Made by a program: the position numbers and the translations under genes
Part shown: positions 12,184 to 22,405 of the stretch, in pieces
Layout of the letters: each line of letters begins with the position of its first letter
Numbering within the stretch: position 1 is the first letter of the stretch
Source of the DNA: Gnetum montanum
Taxonomy: Eukaryota; Streptophyta; Gnetopsida; Gnetales; Gnetaceae
NCBI GenBank assembly: GCA_015680685.1
Contig: MNCI01021441.1
Location: forward strand, 282,603 to 346,602
Direction of reading: 5' to 3'
Length of the DNA stretch: 64,000 nucleotides
The notes under the pieces: model-generated
Database searches by the model: none
Told to the model about the DNA's origin: nothing
The model's input: the letters and a program-made list of their open reading frames with translations, nothing else

Positions 12184-13307
12184 TGTTGACCTTTTGGTAT
12201 GTCAAAACCTTAAGAAAAATGGAGAAAATAGAATGTTTGTAGTGGATGATGATTTTTTAGGACATGAATAAGAACTCCACATGAGATCTGAGAACTCAAG
12301 AAAATGAGAGTTATGATGAGATGTTAAAATGGAGACTACTTGGATAAGATGAGAGCATGGATGAGCATGGACAAAAGAAAGGCTATAAATCAAATGAAGA
12401 TGCTCCAAGGAGTGGAAAGAAGGAAAATTAACTAGAGAAATCCTAAGAAGATAGAGCTTAAGAGTTGGGGGAAGATGTCTCTTAAAAATAGTAGACATTT
12501 ACATCCAAGAGTAGACATCTTCGTGTACACATCCCATTGTAGATGTTCCATTTTCTAGTGAGATATCTCTACTAAATTGAGGCAAGTCTTAGGTAGACAT
12601 TCCAACTTTAAAGTAGATGTCTATAATACCTATTTGGTAACTATTGCATGAATTCCAAGGAGTTTTTAGAAGTTTTAAGGCTATAAGAAGATGTCAAAAT
12701 CATTGGAATTGTGCAAGCACTATTCACATTCAAGCTTCTAATTGTCTATTCTATGTAACTCTATTCTTGCTCTTCATTGTAACATTATTTGATTAGTTGT
12801 AACTTGTACTAAGATTCAAAGTACAAGAACTTGTAAAGTTGGTAACATTCATTCATTATGTCTTTCTCTCTTTCTTGTAGCCATGCAAGGTTGATGTGCT
12901 TCATGTGAGAAGAAGTCCACATTGAGCTTGTTGGGACCTTCTAGGCTTTAGTAGTTTTGTAGCATTAAAACACTTCAAAAAAGAGCTGAATTTTGAAAAG
13001 TTTCTGAGACCCTTGAAATCACATAATGAGATTATTAGGACCTTGTGGGGTTGAGTGGTTTCGTAGTGACAAAACACTTTCAAGTGGAGCTCAAAGCTTG
13101 TATAAGTTATGGTGTCCTTCAAACCACATTTTTGAGAAAAAAATTCTAAAGGTATGCATAGATTCTACCAACTATGTTTGGATGTATCCAAGTTGGGGAA
13201 CCACGTAAAATTTGGTGTGGTTTGTGTGGCATGTGCAATTTTAATTGGGAAACTTATTCAACCAACCCCCCCCCCCCTGCTAAGTTTTTGATCCATAGGA
13301 GAGATGG
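12184..13307 (+). repeat. LTR-like block between Ch pol and its 3' LTR, possibly a solo copia-type LTR
   Basis: Begins TGTTGACC directly after the purine-rich stretch 'aaagggtggtaga'. It has a TATAAAT at 12384-12390, a likely polyadenylation zone around 12740-12830, and near its end a run of 12 Cs (13266-13277) preceded by 'gggaaacttattcaac', a layout I associate with the ends of plant copia LTRs. It does not align with the Ch 5' LTR. A clean terminus and target-site duplication could not be fixed, so a diverged 3' region of Ch is an alternative. Confidence 0.4.
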
Positions 13308-14226
13308 TGTAGGAACATCTATTATAATCCCCTTGTTCTTTTCCTAATTGTGTATTTTTGTAGACTAAAAGCTTTGTGGAAATATCATGGAGGTCATGGA
13401 GTCATCTTGCCTAAGATTTGGACTCTCAAGAAAGACATTTGGAGAGGTAGGAGATGTTAAGACCAAGTTGAGAGCTTGCATGAGACATCTAGGAAATTTG
13501 ACAAACATCTCAAGTGAAATGTCTTACAAAAATATAGGACATCTCCAAAAGAGCTGAGACATCTTAGCTACAGTGGAAAACTTCTTAGCCAAAAGTGAGA
13601 TATCTTACTTGAATGAACAATTTTCTTAGTGAGACGTATTAGATAGGCTAGAAATGACTTGAATAGGGAAGGAAACTTTCAAACTTATTGTTTTAAGTTT
13701 GGAAACATCTAAGTAAATGTGGAAAAATATGAAAATGATAGAAGATCTTCAATTTATTCTTAAGGAAGTTTTCCTAAGATGTTTATCTTGCTTAGTTAAT
13801 AAATATGGATTTTCTTTCATGATCGTACCATATAGAGATGTGAGTGAAATATTGAGATGTCAAGAAGATACCTATGAAGAGTTAATAAGTGTGTTTGTAG
13901 CTCTTGGTCAATAGAATAAGTGTTAGTGTAGTGTCTCTTGAGTCTTATGAGTTGAGATCTTAATCCTAGTTATGGGAAGGACTCTCCATCAGTTGTGTCT
14001 TGCATTGAGAACAATCATTGTGTGGTTGTAGAGCCTCATGCTCTATAGCATTGTTTGAGTGTTTTGAGAGATTTTCAATATTTTTTAGATTATGGAATCC
14101 CATTCTAATATTCTTTTTGAATAATTAAAGATTGCTAGTTTCCTCATTTTTAGCAAATTAATTATCTTTTTATAATATTTGCATTTAATGTTAGAAGATG
14201 ATTTAATATTGGAGTGAACTTGCTCT
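13308..14226 (+). repeat. 3' LTR of chromovirus Ch
   Basis: Starts TGTAGGAACATC and aligns end to end with 6428-7416, about 70 bp shorter through deletions in the motif array. It is preceded by the purine-rich 'ataggagagatgg', a plausible polypurine tract. Its 3' end meets LINE sequence at about 14227. Confidence 0.75.
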
Positions 14227-17200
14227 AGGACACTCAAGAAAAACATGAGAAAATGAGTATTTACTTCTATAAAGAAGACATTGAGGAGAAATATTTCTTA
14301 TTTATTTAAGTTGAGTGCTAGTAGGAAGACCTTGATGAATAAGATACTATAAAATATATGAATTTTAGGAAATGTAGGAGCTCCTCAAATATCTTTTAGC
14401 TTTCTTAAAAATTATGACGATAATTGCATTTTCCAAGATTTATTGAATTTTTTATAAATAGAATCATTCTTTCTAATAATCTCATAAGAAAATTTCAAAT
14501 TAAAAAGAAAAACATATTTTCCATCCTTCCAAAAAAATATCTAAAAAGTTGTGATGAAATTGTTAATTTTAAATAAATTCTTAATAATAGAAATTGATTT
14601 TTCAAAATTTTTTTTATTTATTTTTAAACCATAAAGGCTAGAAGCTTCATTTCAAGTAATCCATCTATCATGCATACATAGACAAGAAACTAAAATAATA
14701 CCAAATATTCTCCAAGTGATATACAATCTAGATGCATTAGTAGCTCAAGCTCCTTTGTTAAAAGGAAGCCAATGTGGACTAATTTGTTAAAGCATATATT
14801 TTGAAATTATAATATGATTGTAATTCCAATATTTACTAAGCTTGCACCATGTCTTCCAAATTTTTTTATGAATTAGAGAATTAGGTATAGAAATGGCCTA
14901 TGGAAAAAGAAAATAGTGAAGAAAGATCATCTATTATTATTCTTATGTTTTTCTTGCATACGTATGTTTCTTAAAAGAATCATCTAAATATCATATCCAT
15001 TAATGCATTTTACAATCCATTTTGTTGTAAGATAAATACCTTGGTTATAATAATTAATAAGGTTGAGTCCTTCATCTTTCTTGCTATTAGTGTAAATATC
15101 CCAAGGAACTCTAGAAAAACCTTTTTTTATGTTGCTTAGCAGATTAAAGGAACTATTAAATAATATGATCAATTCTCTCATCAGAAGTTTTAGAAGAAGC
15201 ACAATAACTAGAGTAATAAAGATGAGTTGATAAAAGCATTTACTTAATAACTAAATTTTTCTAGTAAGGATGAGATTTTTTCATTTCATTTATGAAGTTT
15301 CTTTTCAATTCTATCAACCACATAATTTCACAAAATAGTAAGATTAGTTTAAAAGAAAAAAAATGTTCCTAAAATTCTAAAGACAAAATATTTTTTCAAA
15401 ATTTTCCTAGGCTTGAGAGTAACTCAATTATTAATATTTTTGTTACAATATACTTGATTTTTTTAACTGATTTGAAAACTAGATGACATGTTGTAATTCT
15501 TCACTATGGATAAAAGAGTATTGAAATGTTGCAGAGAATTATTGATCATAAAAAAAGAATCATTTGCATAGTGCCTTAATTGAAATTTCCTTACGAAGTT
15601 TCTTTGTAGCCCATAATGCAGATTATATGAAAGAAAATTTACAACAATAATAAAACCTATTTGATTAGGTTTGATGATATCCTCAATAACCTTTTGAATT
15701 AGGTAAGCCATGCATTTAGCTAAAATTTTATAAGTATTGTTAAAAAAGGTATAGGCCTCCAATTACTAATATGTTGAAGATCTTCATTCTTGGGAAAAAG
15801 AAATATGAAATCTTTATTAATATTTTTACCAAGAGAAAAATTTTTAATCGCTTCTTAAAAAATATAAAAGAGATCTTGAATAATGTCCCAATGCTTCTTA
15901 AAAAATTCAATAGGAAAATCATCAAAACCTAGACCTTTACCATTTACTAAATAAAATTTTGTTACTTTGATATCTTCCATTGTAATTTCTACTTCAAGAA
16001 TACTTTGATGTACTTTTGTTATAAGATGATAAATTTGTGTACTAGAGGCCTAGAATGATTCCTTGCTAAACTCTTTAAAAGAAAAATAATTTGCTAAAAA
16101 ATTGTTAATAGTATGATGATCTTTAATGATGGAATAATTTATATAAAGTAATTTCACTTTAGGTACTTGATCTCTTCTTTTAGAAATTTAAAAAATTTCT
16201 TTGTAAGGTTCATCTTCAATTTTCATCCAACCTATGCAAATTTTAGTGAGAGCACTTTTAACTTCAAAAGTATCCCAACATTGTTTAGCATAATAAGCCT
16301 TAGCGAAGGCTTTTTGGAATTCAAAAGTAATGGAATTTTGATTTTTAAAAAATTGCACTTGCTTTACAAATTTTGAAAGATATTTTCAACTTGATGCTTA
16401 TGCTTAGAAAATTAATTTCCAAACTATGTAGTTTCCTACCACCATTCAATCAAACGAATATTACCAATAGGATTTTTTTTTTTTGCTTTCTATAAAGGCT
16501 TCAAAATATATTTTCTACTAGGTCCTATGAACATATTAGCATTTATATGAAAAAGATCATGCTTTCAAAAGAGAGAAAAATCAATACCATAGAGAAAAAT
16601 TCTAATAGGAAAATGATTTGATAAAGTGACATCTATATACACATCTACTTTCCTTGTAGGCTTCTAATAGGAAACATTAGATATGTAAAATATATCTAGT
16701 TGATAATAAATTCTATCATTTCCTTGCTAATAATTATATCAAGTATAATGCTTCTTATTCAAATGAGATGGAAATAAAGAGCTAACATAAAATAAAAAAT
16801 AAAATAGTTTTCTTTGAAATTGCATCAATCTTCTTTATCTTGAGAAGACATATTAGGAGGAAGATCATTAAGTTTATCTAAATGATTTTTAACCATATTG
16901 AAATCACCTCTAATAATCTAAGAAACTTTAGTTAGAGAATGAAGATATTTTTAATCCTTTGATTGATCTTTTAAATTAGTAGAAGTATAAATATTACAAA
17001 GTTCAAAGTCACCTTTTTCACTTTGAAAAATAATCCAAATAACTCTTCCAAGATTATCAAAACCAAAAGTCAAAACTTTTCTAGTATAATTTTTATTAAA
17101 AAAATAGCAACACCTCATTTATTAACTTCATGAGTAGTAGAAAAAATAATATAATTTTAAAAATGCATTAACTAATAAAAATAATATCATAAGTTGAAAT

Positions 17201-17345
17201 ATTAATTTCTTGTAGCAAAATAAAATCTAAAGATAAATGCTAATTTGAAAGATACTTCTGAATAATCTTTGCTTTGGACCTATTACTAGCTTAGTTATAT
17301 ATTTATAATATATACCTATAATTTGACCAAGAGAATCTTATTCAT
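14227..17345 (-). pseudogene. LINE (L1-type) ORF2: endonuclease and reverse transcriptase
   Basis: Read on the minus strand from 17345. The N-terminal APE-type endonuclease is recognised from 'SKAKIIQKYLSN' (about 17260) and 'RGDFNMV' (16891-16910), the latter matching the GGDFN active-site block. RT follows: 'DFPIEFFKKHW', 'NWRPI', then the open frame 15463-15762 with 'TYKILAKCMAYLIQKV' and 'PNQIGFI'. The catalytic F/YADD motif reads YAND (15557-15572), so one Asp is lost. The C-terminal part includes 'WDIYTNSKKDEGLNLI' (14984-15202) and a zf-RVT-like end near 14230-14400. Numerous frameshifts show it is dead. Its 3' end is cut by the Ch element. Confidence 0.8.
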
Positions 17346-17424
17346 TAACAAGTAATAAATTATTTAAGTAAATAATTTCATGACTTTTGGATGAAGAACA
17401 AGATTTAAGCATTAAAATTTACAT

Positions 17425-17535
17425 GACTTCTAGATGAAGAACAAGATTTGTGTATCAAATTTTTCATAACAATGGGCTTTTTAAAAAAAATTGCAGTAGT
17501 TTTTATATGTTTTCACTCATGGTTAAATTTGCATT
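17425..17535 (-). repeat. Left arm of an inverted repeat
   Basis: The sequence 17425-17516 is the reverse complement of 18148-18240 at roughly nine positions in ten, sharing blocks such as 'tgtgtatcaaattttt', 'ataacaatggg' and 'gtttttatatgtt'. The arm also resembles 22160-22270, where it again lies next to LINE ORF2 start-like sequence. It therefore looks like a leader joined to the LINE. Confidence 0.7.
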
Positions 17536-18097
17536 TGTCACATCCCCATTTCCAAATGGTGTTGCTGGCTAATGAACTTCATAACAAGTGTTATTGTTAT
17601 TTTAATAAGATCCAAAAGGTTAGTTGTAATTGAGATCCAAAAAGGCATGTTGTACTAATGGACATGTCTCTTAAGGTAACCTTTAGGGGTTTGAACTAAG
17701 GCATTTATACCTAGGTTTGAGGTCGTGTTAGCATGGAGTGGTAGAGCTAGTATAGGCAAGTCATGGAGAGTTGCATGAAGTAGGATAGGAAGTGGATTGG
17801 CCATCCTTTCTGGCCAGGTTATAGGCCTAAATGTGGTGGCAGTGCTATATTGCCTTTAAGGGATAGATGCCAAAGGAAGAAAACCCCAAGGAACACTCTC
17901 GAAGCATGATCCGGATACGCTATTCCATATTAATAAAGCATTCTTTTCTTTCTATTTCTGCATTTTTCCTATTATTTCATTTATACATAATGTTGAATAT
18001 CACATATATTTTGCATTTGGTATATTTTCTTCGTATGCATAATGTCTAATATATAGTATATTTAACGTTTGACATGACATCCAAGGATGGGGTGTCA
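17536..18097 (+). repeat. Gypsy-type LTR lodged between the inverted arms
   Basis: Begins TGTCACATCCCC and ends GGGGTGTCA, the usual TGTAACRCCCC-type start and GTCA end of chromoviral LTRs. It aligns with 48978-49437 over about 450 bp ('ggataggaag', 'ttggccag', 'ataggcctaa', 'ccaaggaacactctc'). A degenerate initiator-tRNA primer-binding site (CTATCAGAGC) lies at 18107-18116. It could be a 5' LTR whose body is lost, or a solo LTR with some internal leader. Confidence 0.65.
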
Positions 18098-18104
18098 TAG
18101 CATT

Positions 18105-18116
18105 TCCTATCAGAGC
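18105..18116 (+). other. Degenerate tRNA-iMet primer-binding site after the LTR
   Basis: TCCTATCAGAGC matches TGGTATCAGAGC at 10 of 12 positions, a few bases downstream of the LTR end. A poly(A)-like run and the right inverted arm follow rather than gag. Confidence 0.55.
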
Positions 18117-18147
18117 ATACAAAAAAAAAAAAAATTGCCAAGAGTGA

Positions 18148-18240
18148 GAACATATAAAAACTATTGTAATTTTTTTAAAAAACCCATTGTTATAAAAAAT
18201 TTGATACACAAAACTTGTTCTTCATACAAAAGTCACGTAA
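18148..18240 (+). repeat. Right arm of the inverted repeat
   Basis: Reverse complement of 17425-17516. It starts with 'gagtgagaacatataaaaac', and the same motif ('gggtgagagcat') is found at 22166. The arm ends where the Helitron-type coding remnant begins on the opposite strand. Confidence 0.7.
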
Positions 18241-19207
18241 ATGGGGTTAATTCCTTCTATAAGCATTTCTTCAACTTCTAAGAGTCCTGATAAGAGTAAT
18301 AGTTGGGGTTCTAGATCCATATTATTATTAGTAGAAAAGTGTTTAATCTCTTCACCATCCTAATTCAAGATCCCCATTTCTTTTTTTGCTAGACACCTTG
18401 AACATGTTGGACCAAGCCTTTGTATAGGTTTCATAGAAATACTTAAAAAACTTTCATTGCAAATATCACATGATCAAGAAACATTGAAATTAGCAAATCT
18501 TATAATTGCATGCATGATTTGTGCATTAGACTTATGAAGATTTGGATAAGATACCTGATTGTTCATTCCTTTAGAAGGTATTTGTTGATTCATTGTATTT
18601 GAAATATTGTGTTGTTGATGTTCCATTTGTGGTCTTGGTCGATCTTGTTCTTGATCAAGTCTTGCAACTAAATATAACATCTCTACCACCTTTGCTTGTC
18701 TTCTTTGTTACCTAAAATGTTGTTGTCTTTCATGACCTTGTGCACATTCTTGTTCTATATTATTAACCTCTATTGGATTTATACGTAATTTGTCTTCTAC
18801 CATCAAATCATCATTATGTGTAGACATTCAACCATGTTCATGACCATGACCATGACCCCATGGCCCCATCCTCTATTTGAAAGAACTTCTTGCAATGGAG
18901 GTGCATGCACATTTTTATTAACAGGAATGGTTGGTAATTGATTTTCTTATTCATATGTGCCTTCTCATCCTTATCCTCATCCACGTCCTCGTCCATGTCC
19001 ATGGCTCTATTGTGGAATATTACATGGTTGTTGGGCACATTCTTCCATATATTCATCATCTTCATTGATTGAATCTCCCATATTTGTTGGATATGTTTTG
19101 CATATTTCATCAAAATGTCCATGTCCATGTCCACATCATTGTCCTCATCTACGATCCATTCCACATTACATTAAAAAGATCCTCATTTCATTTGGCTGAG
19201 AGGCCAT
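18241..19207 (-). pseudogene. Helitron-type protein fragment (DUF6570-like region)
   Basis: On the minus strand a leader starting MASQPNE (19207) is followed by acidic and Gly/Arg-like repeats (complement of 18960-19010), then the open piece 18474-18689 with a Gln/Asn-rich linker. Beyond one stop it continues 'CDICNESFLSISMKP', 'CSRC' and 'FSTNNNMDLEPQ', then 'LLEVEEMLI'. This arrangement (C-x2-C, C-x2-C, NNMDPxxxP, LxxxEEMLIA) is the conserved cysteine block preceding the Rep domain in many Helitron-encoded RepHel proteins. The Rep and helicase domains are absent; the fragment ends at the inverted arm (18240). No frame is intact, and family assignment is from memory of the pattern only. Confidence 0.6.
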
Positions 19208-19330
19208 TACCAGTCATAATTTGGTAACGCTTTGTCCATAACGCTGACTAACGTTGACTTTTCCGAGAGGTCATTACCAGTCATATTTTGGTAACTCCAA
19301 CTTTGTGCATAATGCTAACGTGTTATGAAA
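19198..19330 (+). repeat. Two-copy 67-bp tandem repeat
   Basis: Copies start at 19198 and 19265 with 'gagaggccattaccagtcat' and 'gagaggtcattaccagtcat'. The first half is nearly identical, the second half diverged. It overlaps the start of the Helitron-type frame and lies about 600 bp upstream of the Root_cap-like gene. Confidence 0.75.
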
Positions 19331-19359
19331 GGTTACATCGTGTTATGAAAGGTTACGTC
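19320..19359 (+). repeat. Two-copy 20-bp tandem repeat
   Basis: GTGTTATGAAAGGTTACATC (19320-19339) is followed directly by a copy differing at one base (19340-19359). It lies about 550 bp upstream of the ATG at 19904 and could be part of that gene's distal promoter or a remnant of the preceding element. Confidence 0.8.
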
Positions 19360-19903
19360 TGTTGCATAATTCTCTATTTACGAGCCATGCCTTTGCTTTG
19401 ATGTGCTAGAATTCACAAGGCTAACCAAGAAATTGCTAAGGAAGTTGCCAATGCCACCACTGAGAAAGAAGAGGCACCTGCAACACTGTGCATGTTGTGG
19501 GGGAATTGATTGTATAGAAAATGATAAAGAAATTATAGCATACAAAAGTGTTCATTTATGCTAATAAAACCAGCCAGCTCTCTAGGAATGAGGGTTTAGG
19601 ATGCTCGTATTGTAATGCAAACATTATTCTACTTGCTCCAACTCTTGAAATTAAAGCCCCTTCCCACAACCAAAATGGATAGAAAATTGGATGCCGCAGC
19701 GGGCAGCCAGCATGATAAACAGACAGTAAAGAATCCATGATGGTCAAACAAATCTTGTGACTTGTTCACACATTGCACCCAGACTTTCACCTCACTTACT
19801 CCTTCTCAAACCAACACACAGCCTGCCCTCTACACAAGTAAATCTCACTTATCATTTCAACACAAAACCAAAAAACACTCTCTCATAGAACCATCACACC
19901 CTA

Positions 19904-20331
19904 ATGGCTTCTTCTTCTTATTCTTCTTTTCCTACAATCTCCCAAGCAGCTGTTCTTCTTTTTCTATGCTCGATTCTCTTGGCAGAATCAGTAGTTATAG
20001 AAGAATTCTCTTAGTAGGATCAGCAATTGCAGAAGAAAAGAATTTAGGAGTGCAAAATTGTTTCGCAAAACTATCCAAAAGAGCAGGAGCATGGGGTGGG
20101 GGAGGAGCCAAAGTAGGAGAATCCACGGTATGCCTAAGCAGAGGCAAGTGTTTTCTGAAGATGCTCTACTATCCCAAGGAATGCCCTACGTGGAAACCTG
20201 AGGATTCCAAATCCAAGGCATGTTACATGAATTGCAATCATCACCACATCCGTGACTTGTTTTGGTATGCTTTTGATATATCACCAACATGTTTCACATA
20301 TTTTAGTTTTTATTTCATTTTGAATGTTTAA
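19904..20331 (+). pseudogene. Secreted Cys-rich protein resembling the N-terminal part of the Root_cap family, broken by a 32-bp duplication
   Basis: The ATG at 19904 opens a clear signal peptide: MASSSYSSFP, then the hydrophobic core AAVLLFLCSILL. The frame stops at 20012-20014. From the same place another frame continues, through a second version of the signal-peptide end (ILLVGSAIAEE), into a Cys-rich segment with CLSRGKC, PKECPTWKP and KACYMNC. The order C-x-x-x-x-C, P-x-x-C-P-x-x-K-P, K-x-C-x-x-x-C is like the Cys-rich region before the Root_cap (PF06830) domain in plant secreted proteins. The switch is caused by a 32-bp tandem duplication (19973-20004 and 20005-20036), not a multiple of three. 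The Root_cap domain itself is not visible downstream; a GT at about 20262 and an AG at 20378 could bound an intron, but the sequence after it does not resemble the family. This stretch has higher GC and more normal codon use than its surroundings. The start at 19762 in the second frame is rejected because it lacks a signal peptide. Confidence 0.55.
19973..20036 (+). repeat. 32-bp tandem duplication in the signal-peptide region
   Basis: Copy 1 (19973-20004) and copy 2 (20005-20036) both start ATTCTCTT and end AGAAGA. I count 25 of 32 identical positions, and all seven differences are transitions. Both copies encode a plausible signal-peptide end in the same register (I-L-L...E-E), but their joint presence shifts the frame. 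Confidence 0.85.
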
Positions 20332-21529
20332 TATATAGTTGGTTTGAATTTTGGAAATTTATGGGTGTTGACTGCAGAGATGGTGAATGGATCAAGGAAT
20401 TTGCAGTAGCAAAGAAGACACCCAACTACTCCTCCATCACCCAAAGGAAACACCCCCAGCTAATTCTCATTATTTGATCCTACCCACGTATTCCTTGCAT
20501 TTCATTTCTATAATGTATACGACACGGACGTCCTACTTTTATTCACCTTTCTTTACTGGCTTCCTCCAGGTTCATTGTAAATACCAAATACCCTATACTG
20601 AATCTTATGTCGTGATTCTATAAACGCCAAAATTTATGAATTATAATGACAAATGTTAATTGAAGTTCCAAAGTTTATATAAAATCACTGAAGTGATTTA
20701 CTTTCCTGATTGATAACCTTTCTTACAAAGCATCAAGTGTAGACATATGGACAGAAAATTGGAGTAGCAATTGAGGAATAACACCCGTAGGTTAATGTAA
20801 TATTAGGAAGCTACCTCAAACAAACTGTTTTCATTGAATGAAGCCTCTAGATGTAGTAGTTAAGCATTTGCTAAAAGCATTTTAAAACTACCATTGAATT
20901 AATTCAAAAAATCTCACCCATGTGCTATTTAGTGATGCCAAAGGTTTTTAGAATTAATTTCAAAATGAAATGTTTAATTACGTCCAAAGCACAAAGAATT
21001 TGGAAGACACTCAAATTTCTTGTAGAAGGCTTTGACATGATCATCATGGCTATTGAACACCTCATTAAGAAAATTACCCAAAATTGATATATGAATTTGA
21101 ACTTCTAACATAGATATAGCAAATTTAGACAAGATGGTGAATTTTGTGGGTGTCCTATGAACCCTCTGCCAACTCATCCAACGAAGGCTATAGATGATGA
21201 AAGTTGAATTTTACCTTTTCTAGATCATGTATTTGTCCTAAAGAGATGTCAAATTTACTTTGTACTCTTGACCACTTTACCACTTTAATTTATATAATCA
21301 TATCTAATATAGTAAATAGATACCAAGTTTTTTGTTAAAAGATTGAAGTGCAAATATTTAATGCATTAGGATTCTAAAAGAAGCCTCGTTTTTTGAAGCA
21401 TACTTTTTTGGTAAGGCTTTCTAAAGAAAAATAACTAACAACTAGACAAGATTGGTGGAGGGTTAAAGGGACACCTATAAAATGTTATCTCTTAAAGATT
21501 AATGTATGAAATCTAAAATATTAATGTAT
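20332..21529. other. Possible second exon or 3' flank of the Root_cap-like gene, then nothing recognised
   Basis: Just after a candidate acceptor (20378) a short open stretch at 20379-20470 reads 'DGEWIKEFAVAKKTP'. It could be a second exon, but I do not recognise it. From 20640 to the gap the sequence is AT-rich, and the longest frame (minus 20974-21177) has no familiar motif. Confidence 0.35.
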
Positions 21530-22116
21530 NNNNNNNNNNNNNNNNNNNNNNNNNNNNNNNNNNNNNNNNNNNNNNNNNNNNNNNNNNNNNNNNNNNNNNN
21601 NNNNNNNNNNNNNNNNNNNNNNNNNNNNNNNNNNNNNNNNNNNNNNNNNNNNNNNNNNNNNNNNNNNNNNNNNNNNNNNNNNNNNNNNNNNNNNNNNNNN
21701 NNNNNNNNNNNNNNNNNNNNNNNNNNNNNNNNNNNNNNNNNNNNNNNNNNNNNNNNNNNNNNNNNNNNNNNNNNNNNNNNNNNNNNNNNNNNNNNNNNNN
21801 NNNNNNNNNNNNNNNNNNNNNNNNNNNNNNNNNNNNNNNNNNNNNNNNNNNNNNNNNNNNNNNNNNNNNNNNNNNNNNNNNNNNNNNNNNNNNNNNNNNN
21901 NNNNNNNNNNNNNNNNNNNNNNNNNNNNNNNNNNNNNNNNNNNNNNNNNNNNNNNNNNNNNNNNNNNNNNNNNNNNNNNNNNNNNNNNNNNNNNNNNNNN
22001 NNNNNNNNNNNNNNNNNNNNNNNNNNNNNNNNNNNNNNNNNNNNNNNNNNNNNNNNNNNNNNNNNNNNNNNNNNNNNNNNNNNNNNNNNNNNNNNNNNNN
22101 NNNNNNNNNNNNNNNN
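21530..22116. other. Assembly gap (587 Ns)
   Basis: An uninterrupted run of N. Open frames spanning it are artefacts. The right edge falls in a short inverted repeat (22117-22180), which may be why the assembly broke here. Confidence 0.98.
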
Positions 22117-22405
22117 CTCTTACTTTTGACCGAATTTGCATTATATATCAAAAACAACAAATTTGGTCGAGGGTGAGAGCATACACTAATTGATGGAAAT
22201 TTTTTTTCAGAAAACCCATCCTTAGGAAAAATAAGGTATAGAACTCTTGTTCTTCATCCAAAAGGCATGAAAATTTGGGTTTTTAAATCTTGTTCTTCGT
22301 CCAGAAGTCATGAAATTTTTTATTCGAAGAACTTTTTACTTGTAAACAAATAAGATTCTCTCAGCCAATTTATAGATATATATTATAAATATATAACTAA
22401 GCTAG
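22117..22405 (+). repeat. Hairpin leader and LINE ORF2-start-like sequence
   Basis: The first 22 bp (ctcttacttttgaccg...) are an imperfect reverse complement of 22159-22180 (...ggtcgagggtgagag), so this is the centre of an inverted repeat cut by the gap. The right arm continues to about 22290 and resembles 18148-18240. From 22335 to 22400 it matches the minus-strand LINE start at 17283-17345 ('ataagattctct', 'atatattataaatatataactaagctagt'). The arm-then-LINE order is the same as at 17516-17283. Confidence 0.6.

Larger units (their letters stand above)
6428..14226 (+). mobile_element. Decayed Ty3/gypsy chromovirus (element Ch)
   Basis: In order on the plus strand: 5' LTR (6428-7416), tRNA-iMet-type primer-binding site (7426-7437), gag with a CCHC knuckle, aspartic protease, reverse transcriptase, RNase H, integrase, a chromodomain-like end (about 11965-12125), then a foreign-looking LTR block (12184-13307) and the 3' LTR (13308-14226). 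The order PR-RT-RH-INT-chromodomain defines the chromovirus branch of Ty3/gypsy. Every domain carries stop codons, so the copy is dead. The 3' end abuts a minus-strand LINE at 14227. I could not identify a convincing target-site duplication. Confidence 0.8.

Noticed and set aside
13266-13277. A run of 12 Cs as a functional signal
   Set aside because: Such C-runs are common near the ends of some plant LTRs and are prone to slippage; no independent evidence for function.
19762-20331. A 189-codon frame taken from its first Met at 19762
   Set aside because: The first ~70 codons look like untranslated leader; the signal peptide starts at 19904 in another frame and the switch is explained by the 32-bp duplication.
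21506-22160. Three overlapping open frames of more than 200 codons
   Set aside because: They consist almost entirely of N from the assembly gap.
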